Source: Clostridia bacterium (GTDB taxonomy: Bacteria; Bacillota; Clostridia; Oscillospirales; CAG-272). From it: a stretch of 55,335 bases of DNA. The stretch is taken from NCBI GenBank assembly GCA_900769475.1, contig CAAGGQ010000023.1, forward strand, positions 1 to 55,335. The letters are read 5' to 3'. The translations under genes were made by a program, and so were the position numbers. Shown here piece after piece: positions 53,007 to 55,335 of the stretch. The notes beneath the pieces are model-generated. The model had not been told where the DNA came from. It saw nothing but the letters and a program-made list of their open reading frames with translations, and did not search any database. The number at the start of each line of letters is the position of its first letter. Position 1 is the stretch's first letter.

Positions 53007-53047
53007 ATGTGAAATCGATTTCAAAAACAACAAAAGGGGGTGATACC

Positions 53048-53300
53048 GTGAAGGATTTTGAAATGCTTTTGCGGGAGAATATGGTTCCACTGCAGCGATA
53101 TGTTCATTTCAAAATTCATCATTGGCAGGATGCCGAGGATATTATTCAAGAGGTATGCTTGGCCGCAACGGTAAACTTATTCACGTTATCAAAAACTCTG
53201 GAGCGAACAGCTTCCCGAAAATGAACAATTGATCATTAACGGAGAGACCTATGTGCATTGGTATGACTGTATATCCGATTATATCTTTTCAAAATTTTAA
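53048..53300 (+). pseudogene. Decayed sigma-70-family (ECF-like) sigma factor gene with foreign or shifted 3' end
   Basis: A GTG start after AAAGGGGG opens a frame reading KDFEMLLRENMVPLQRYV and then HWQDAEDIIQEVCLAA: a clear sigma region 2 N-terminus with its DAEDIIQE core. After about residue 43 the resemblance stops, and the frame ends at 53222-53224 (58 residues against about 170). In another frame (53184-53300) a 38-codon tail reads RYQKLWSEQLPENEQLII then NGETYVHWYDCISDYIFSKF, which looks like the real C-terminus of a protein. The simplest explanation is an internal deletion joining two gene ends. No regions 3 or 4 remain, so it cannot be a working sigma factor. Confidence 0.65.
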
Positions 53301-53704
53301 AAAGGAAAAAGCCAAGGCAGGGAAAGCTCCTTGCCTTGGTAACTTTCATTCGGTAAATCCCTTTATCCGTTCTTTGTAATCGAATACAACAACAAAACAG
53401 GTCATAAAAGGCCAAAATCAACTTAAATAGAATTATTTATAGTCAATTAATTAAAGAATATTCGAAGGTAGCAACCATCATACAAAAAGACATTAGGTCA
53501 CCCAAATCCATAAAACGTAGAAAAAAAACGGAAAAAACCCCATTTCTACTACCCCCAATTATACAAAATGGACGGAAAATTTTGTTTGTAAAGATTGAAA
53601 GAAAGGGAATTTGTTCACAAAATCCCAACAAAGAAATTCGAAGGGAATTTGTGAACAGATTCACTTTCTTACCTCAGTACTTTTCATACAAAATTTTCAA
53701 TTTT
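53301..53704. other. Gene-free AT-rich block with heptamer clusters
   Basis: No credible gene. Near the left edge a hairpin CCAAGGCAGGGA / TCCTTGCCTTGG (about 53312-53339) may terminate the decayed gene. Further right, ACAAAAT occurs at 53563, 53617 and 53688, its complement ATTTTGT at 53579 and 53700, TTCACAA at 53614 and TTGTGAA at 53649. TACAAAATT (53687-53695) and AATTTTGTA (53699-53707) form a perfect dyad. These look like protein-binding sites of the element. Confidence 0.55.
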
Positions 53705-53861
53705 GTAAGCGCATTGAATCAAGCCGATAGGCTTGGCGCGTTAATTGGGTCTACTTAGCCGCAACGCGGCAACAGTAAGGGCGGTAGCCCGCGAATATGT
53801 GCTCCATAAAATTGGAAGTGGAAACACCTCCGTTTCTTAAAAGAAACGGAGGTGTTTTTTT
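53705..53861 (+). promoter_or_regulatory. Structured leader RNA ending in an RBS-burying terminator
   Basis: Stems in order: GCGC (53709-53712)/GCGC (53736-53739) enclosing AAGCC/GGCTT; GCCGC (53758-53762)/GCGGC (53766-53770); GGGC (53779-53782)/GCCC (53787-53790). CGCGG (53765-53769) can instead pair with CCGCG (53789-53793), which excludes the second and third stems. The leader ends in a 17-bp perfect hairpin (53822-53857) followed by T residues. GGAGGTG, the only ribosome site for the next gene, is inside its right arm. The arrangement suggests attenuation or translational control; no known riboswitch class was recognised. Confidence 0.6.
53822..53861 (+). terminator. Terminator-like hairpin directly before the 88-aa gene
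   Basis: Arms AAACACCTCCGTTTCTT and AAGAAACGGAGGTGTTT with a two-base centre, followed by four further T residues and then TATG, where the ATG is the start codon. Confidence 0.85.
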
Positions 53862-54128
53862 ATGTCAAAAAACAGAACAGACCGAAAACGGCAAAAGTAT
53901 TTGGCGCATTTAACCGCAATAGCAGAGGCTTTCTTGAAAGCTCGCGCTGTCTATCCTCCTGGTCATGAGGGATTTTTGCATTTGGCAGGACAGAGGGAGG
54001 TTGATGTATTCTATCAAACCATGCACCTTGTTGAACAAGGCGCGCGAAAGTATGGTTTCGATTTTCGATGGTCTTTTGACGAGTCCACGGGAGAGTGGCC
54101 TTTTGAGTTTGTGGATCTTCAGCAATAG
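53862..54128 (+). CDS. Hypothetical protein of the mobile segment, 88 aa
   Basis: The start ATG lies nine bases after GGAGG, a good ribosome site but one locked in the hairpin before it. The protein begins with a basic segment (SKNRTDRKRQKYLAHL), then a helix (TAIAEAFLKARAVYP), the HEGFLHLAGQREVDVFYQTM stretch, another helix and an acidic/aromatic end (RWSFDESTGEWPFEFVDLQQ). No family recognised. The position before rep suggests a copy-control, transfer or accessory role, but this is inference. Codon usage resembles neither the AT-rich block nor the GC-rich hairpin area. Confidence 0.7.
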   Translation: MSKNRTDRKRQKYLAHLTAIAEAFLKARAVYPPGHEGFLHLAGQREVDVFYQTMHLVEQGARKYGFDFRWSFDESTGEWPFEFVDLQQ

Positions 54129-54168
54129 GCGTAGCCGATGAAAACCGCCACGGCGGTTTTCGACCCCG

Positions 54169-54216
54169 AATGCCACCGATCCCGAGCCTCGATGGCTCGG
54201 GATCGGAATTGGCATT
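54169..54216. repeat. 20-bp interrupted hairpin (strongest dyad of the element)
   Basis: Outer arms AATGCCA (54169-54175) and TGGCATT (54210-54216), inner arms CCGATCCCGAGCC (54176-54188) and GGCTCGGGATCGG (54194-54206), loop TCGAT, one AAT bulge on the right. Candidate double-strand or single-strand origin, or transfer origin. Confidence 0.8.
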
Positions 54217-54536
54217 GAGAGCGCGTCAGCGCGTACCAATATGCAAAAGGGCGGGATCCTCATTTGGGTGGGAAACTGCACGAAGGATCGTCACGCCTGC
54301 CGCCAGGCAGAGAAACGGCTCCACCCTCGCTATCAGGCGCGTAGCGCCCCGATCCGCGCCCCGTGGGCTTCTGCTTCGCTCTCCCGAATGGGGAGCGCAG
54401 CAGAGGCGCGCGGGAGCGCGCAGGGCGACCATACCGCGTCAAAGGTCGCCCGAAAAATTGTGAAAGAACACTACTTTTCTAATCAAAAAAGCCTTGCAAT
54501 ATAAGGCTATAACCGCATTTTAGAATCATTCTAACT

Positions 54537-54556
54537 TTCACAACTATTTTTGTGAA
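54537..54556. promoter_or_regulatory. Dyad TTCACAA-N6-TTGTGAA before rep (candidate operator or Rep site)
   Basis: Perfect 7-bp inverted repeat (54537-54543 and 54550-54556), 16 bases before the rep start. The same heptamer pair occurs in the same orientation order at 53614 and 53649, and singly at 54458. Confidence 0.6.
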
Positions 54557-54572
54557 TAGAAAGGAAAAAAAT

Positions 54573-55244
54573 ATGTCAGATAAGCAAAAGAAAATAAACA
54601 AGAACGAAAGCAAAAGAACGCGCTTTTTCTCCCTCACAACATATGCAACCGAAAAACAGATACAAAGGGTTGTTGCCGATCATTCGACAAGTATTCGGGC
54701 GTTTTGTTACATATGCCATGATAAAGACGAAAGTGAACCTCACTTTCATATCCTCATGAGAACACATCACGCATGGTCTGTCGTACAGATAGTTCGTTGG
54801 TTCTCTGACTTGAAAGACAAGGAGAAAAAGCCTGTCAATACTTTTGGGGAAATAGCTAACGATATGGAATCCTTAAAAAGATATATCATCCACGATACAG
54901 AGCAAGCCAGGGAGGAAGGAAAGCACCAGTACAGCCCCGAAGAGATAAAGGACTTCGGAATGAATGATCTAACAGAGCGCAAGGACTGCTATGACAGTTC
55001 TTATGAGATTCTCCTTCGGGTGCTGGGCGGTGCGAATCCGCGCGACTTGGTGCGGTTCTATGGCCGTGACTATCTATACCACTATAACTGCTACTATGAA
55101 GTAGCAGACAAAATCCGTGATGTTGAAGGGCACAAGGAAGCCATGATCAATAGCCTGTTGGAGGCCAATAACAGAAAAGTCCCGAGGTTTGAACAGTTTG
55201 AAAACCCCGTGGAAGGAATGGAGGATCTTTGGAATGGAAAATAA
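54573..55244 (+). CDS. Rolling-circle replication initiator, Rep_2-type HUH protein
   Basis: 223 residues. The HUH metal-binding motif is in DESEPHFHILMR (His57 and His59), after the RAFCYICHDKD strand. The probable catalytic tyrosine is Tyr104 in LKRYIIHDTEQA, in the same context (Tyr-x-x-His-Glu/Asp) as in pMV158 RepB-type proteins, followed by GKHQYSPEEI. The C-terminal half has the YEILLRVLGGANPRDLVRFYG helix found in the family. Such proteins nick the plus origin and start rolling-circle replication. ATG 54573 with AGAAAGGAAA is chosen over a GTG at 54552 that lies in the operator dyad. It overlaps the next gene by 10 bases. Confidence 0.88.
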   Translation: MSDKQKKINKNESKRTRFFSLTTYATEKQIQRVVADHSTSIRAFCYICHDKDESEPHFHILMRTHHAWSVVQIVRWFSDLKDKEKKPVNTFGEIANDMESLKRYIIHDTEQAREEGKHQYSPEEIKDFGMNDLTERKDCYDSSYEILLRVLGGANPRDLVRFYGRDYLYHYNCYYEVADKIRDVEGHKEAMINSLLEANNRKVPRFEQFENPVEGMEDLWNGK

Positions 55245-55335
55245 AGAACAGTTTTGCTATTTCATATGCGACGCAAAAACCGACTTGCCCCTTGCCGTGG
55301 TAGATACCTATCAAGAAATCATGGATTTCTTGGAC
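55235..55335 (+). CDS. Partial gene after rep, truncated by window end
   Basis: ATG 55235 follows GGAGGATC by seven bases and overlaps the rep stop. 33 codons are visible, beginning MENKEQFCYFICDAKTDLP with a short YFICD strand and then TYQEIMDFLD. It looks like a small cytoplasmic accessory protein of the same element; no function can be given from this fragment. Confidence 0.6.

Larger units (their letters stand above)
54129..54572. other. Gene-free hairpin-rich region before rep (candidate replication or transfer origin)
   Basis: No credible gene. Perfect dyads in order: AAAACCGCC/GGCGGTTTT (54141-54160); the large hairpin at 54169-54216; direct repeat AGCGCGT-C-AGCGCGT near 54219-54233; GCCTG/CAGGC near 54296; GGCGC/GCGCC near 54337; GCGCGC/GCGCGC near 54410; GGGCGACC (54423-54430)/GGTCGCCC (54444-54451); AGCCTT/AAGGCT near 54490-54507. 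Then AT-rich sequence with TTGTGAA (54458) and a TTCACAA-N6-TTGTGAA dyad (54537-54556) just before rep. Such hairpin clusters are typical of rolling-circle origins (dso/sso) or transfer origins. Confidence 0.55.
53301..55335 (+). mobile_element. Left part of a putative integrated rolling-circle plasmid or mobilizable element
   Basis: The segment combines an AT-rich block with recurring heptamers, several GC-rich perfect hairpins, an unknown 88-residue protein, an HUH Rep_2-type initiator and a further partial gene, all on the plus strand and unlike the housekeeping genes to the left. The left boundary is not defined: it lies somewhere between the decayed sigma gene (end 53300) and about 53560. 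No integrase or repeat marking an attachment site is visible, and the right end is outside the window. Confidence 0.65.

Noticed and set aside
53236..53664. Short minus-strand frames in the AT-rich block
   Set aside because: Composition-driven open frames without ribosome sites or recognisable sequence.
53563..53707. CRISPR-like repeat array
   Set aside because: The repeated units are only seven bases, occur in both orientations and have irregular spacing; no cas genes nearby.
53758..53793. tRNA or known small RNA in the GC-rich stems of the leader
   Set aside because: No cloverleaf, no CCA or T-loop motif, and no match that I recognise to RNase P, SRP RNA, tmRNA or 6S RNA.
54170..54504. 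Two overlapping 87-97 codon frames in the hairpin region before rep
   Set aside because: They run through perfect inverted repeats, have Arg/Ala-rich products with no pattern and no good ribosome site.

Overview
The window is chromosomal DNA of a low-to-mid GC Clostridia-type Firmicute, probably a gut Oscillospirales/Christensenellales-like lineage. This rests on a Gram-positive PolC, the clostridial order rpsB-tsf-pyrH-frr-uppS-cdsA-dxr-rseP-ispG-polC, a ylxM-ffh pair, a CarD regulator, an ECF transporter core next to truA, a ClpE-type ATPase and a YlmC/YmxH protein. AGGAGG-like ribosome sites and TTGACA-N17-TATAAT promoters are frequent. The exact genus cannot be read from the sequence. No rRNA, tRNA or CRISPR array was recognised.

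Layout, left to right: 1-1734 is the 3' part of thrS. 1.8-5.4 kb is a four-gene cell-envelope acyl-transfer cluster (carrier protein, MBOAT, DltD-like SGNH protein, lipoprotein). 5.5-8.1 kb holds an unknown protein, a cupin, a CarD regulator and a convergent lactate dehydrogenase. 8.2-10.5 kb is ylxM-ffh-rpsP-khpA. 10.6-13.7 kb (minus strand) is a Crp-type regulator leading an NitT/SsuABC-type ABC importer operon. 13.8-16.9 kb is a sugar nucleotidyltransferase, galE and galM. 17-22.4 kb has a D,D-carboxypeptidase, pgi, a small P-loop protein and a divergent topoisomerase III. An AT-rich XRE-TPR regulator sits at 22.5-23.5 kb. 23.6-28.6 kb (minus strand) is DUF951-YfhO-ruvA-ruvB, divergent from ruvC. 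From ruvC to 37.9 kb a long plus-strand unit carries a methyltransferase, the ECF transporter core, truA, a DUF5711-like protein, cvpA and clpE. 38-52.3 kb holds ylmC, rpsB-tsf, and pyrH through polC to thyX.

The conserved parts work together as expected: translation factors, isoprenoid supply (Dxr, IspG) feeding undecaprenyl phosphate (UppS), phospholipid synthesis (CdsA), membrane proteolysis (RseP) and replication (PolC, ThyX).

The right end (about 52.8-55.3 kb) is different. It contains a decayed sigma-factor gene, then an AT-rich block with two recurring heptamers, a multi-hairpin leader ending in a terminator that buries the ribosome site of an 88-residue unknown protein, a dense set of GC-rich hairpins, and a rolling-circle Rep_2-type (HUH) initiator. 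This looks like the left part of an integrated plasmid or mobilizable element that runs off the window. It is the least explained part of the window and the best candidate for something undescribed.
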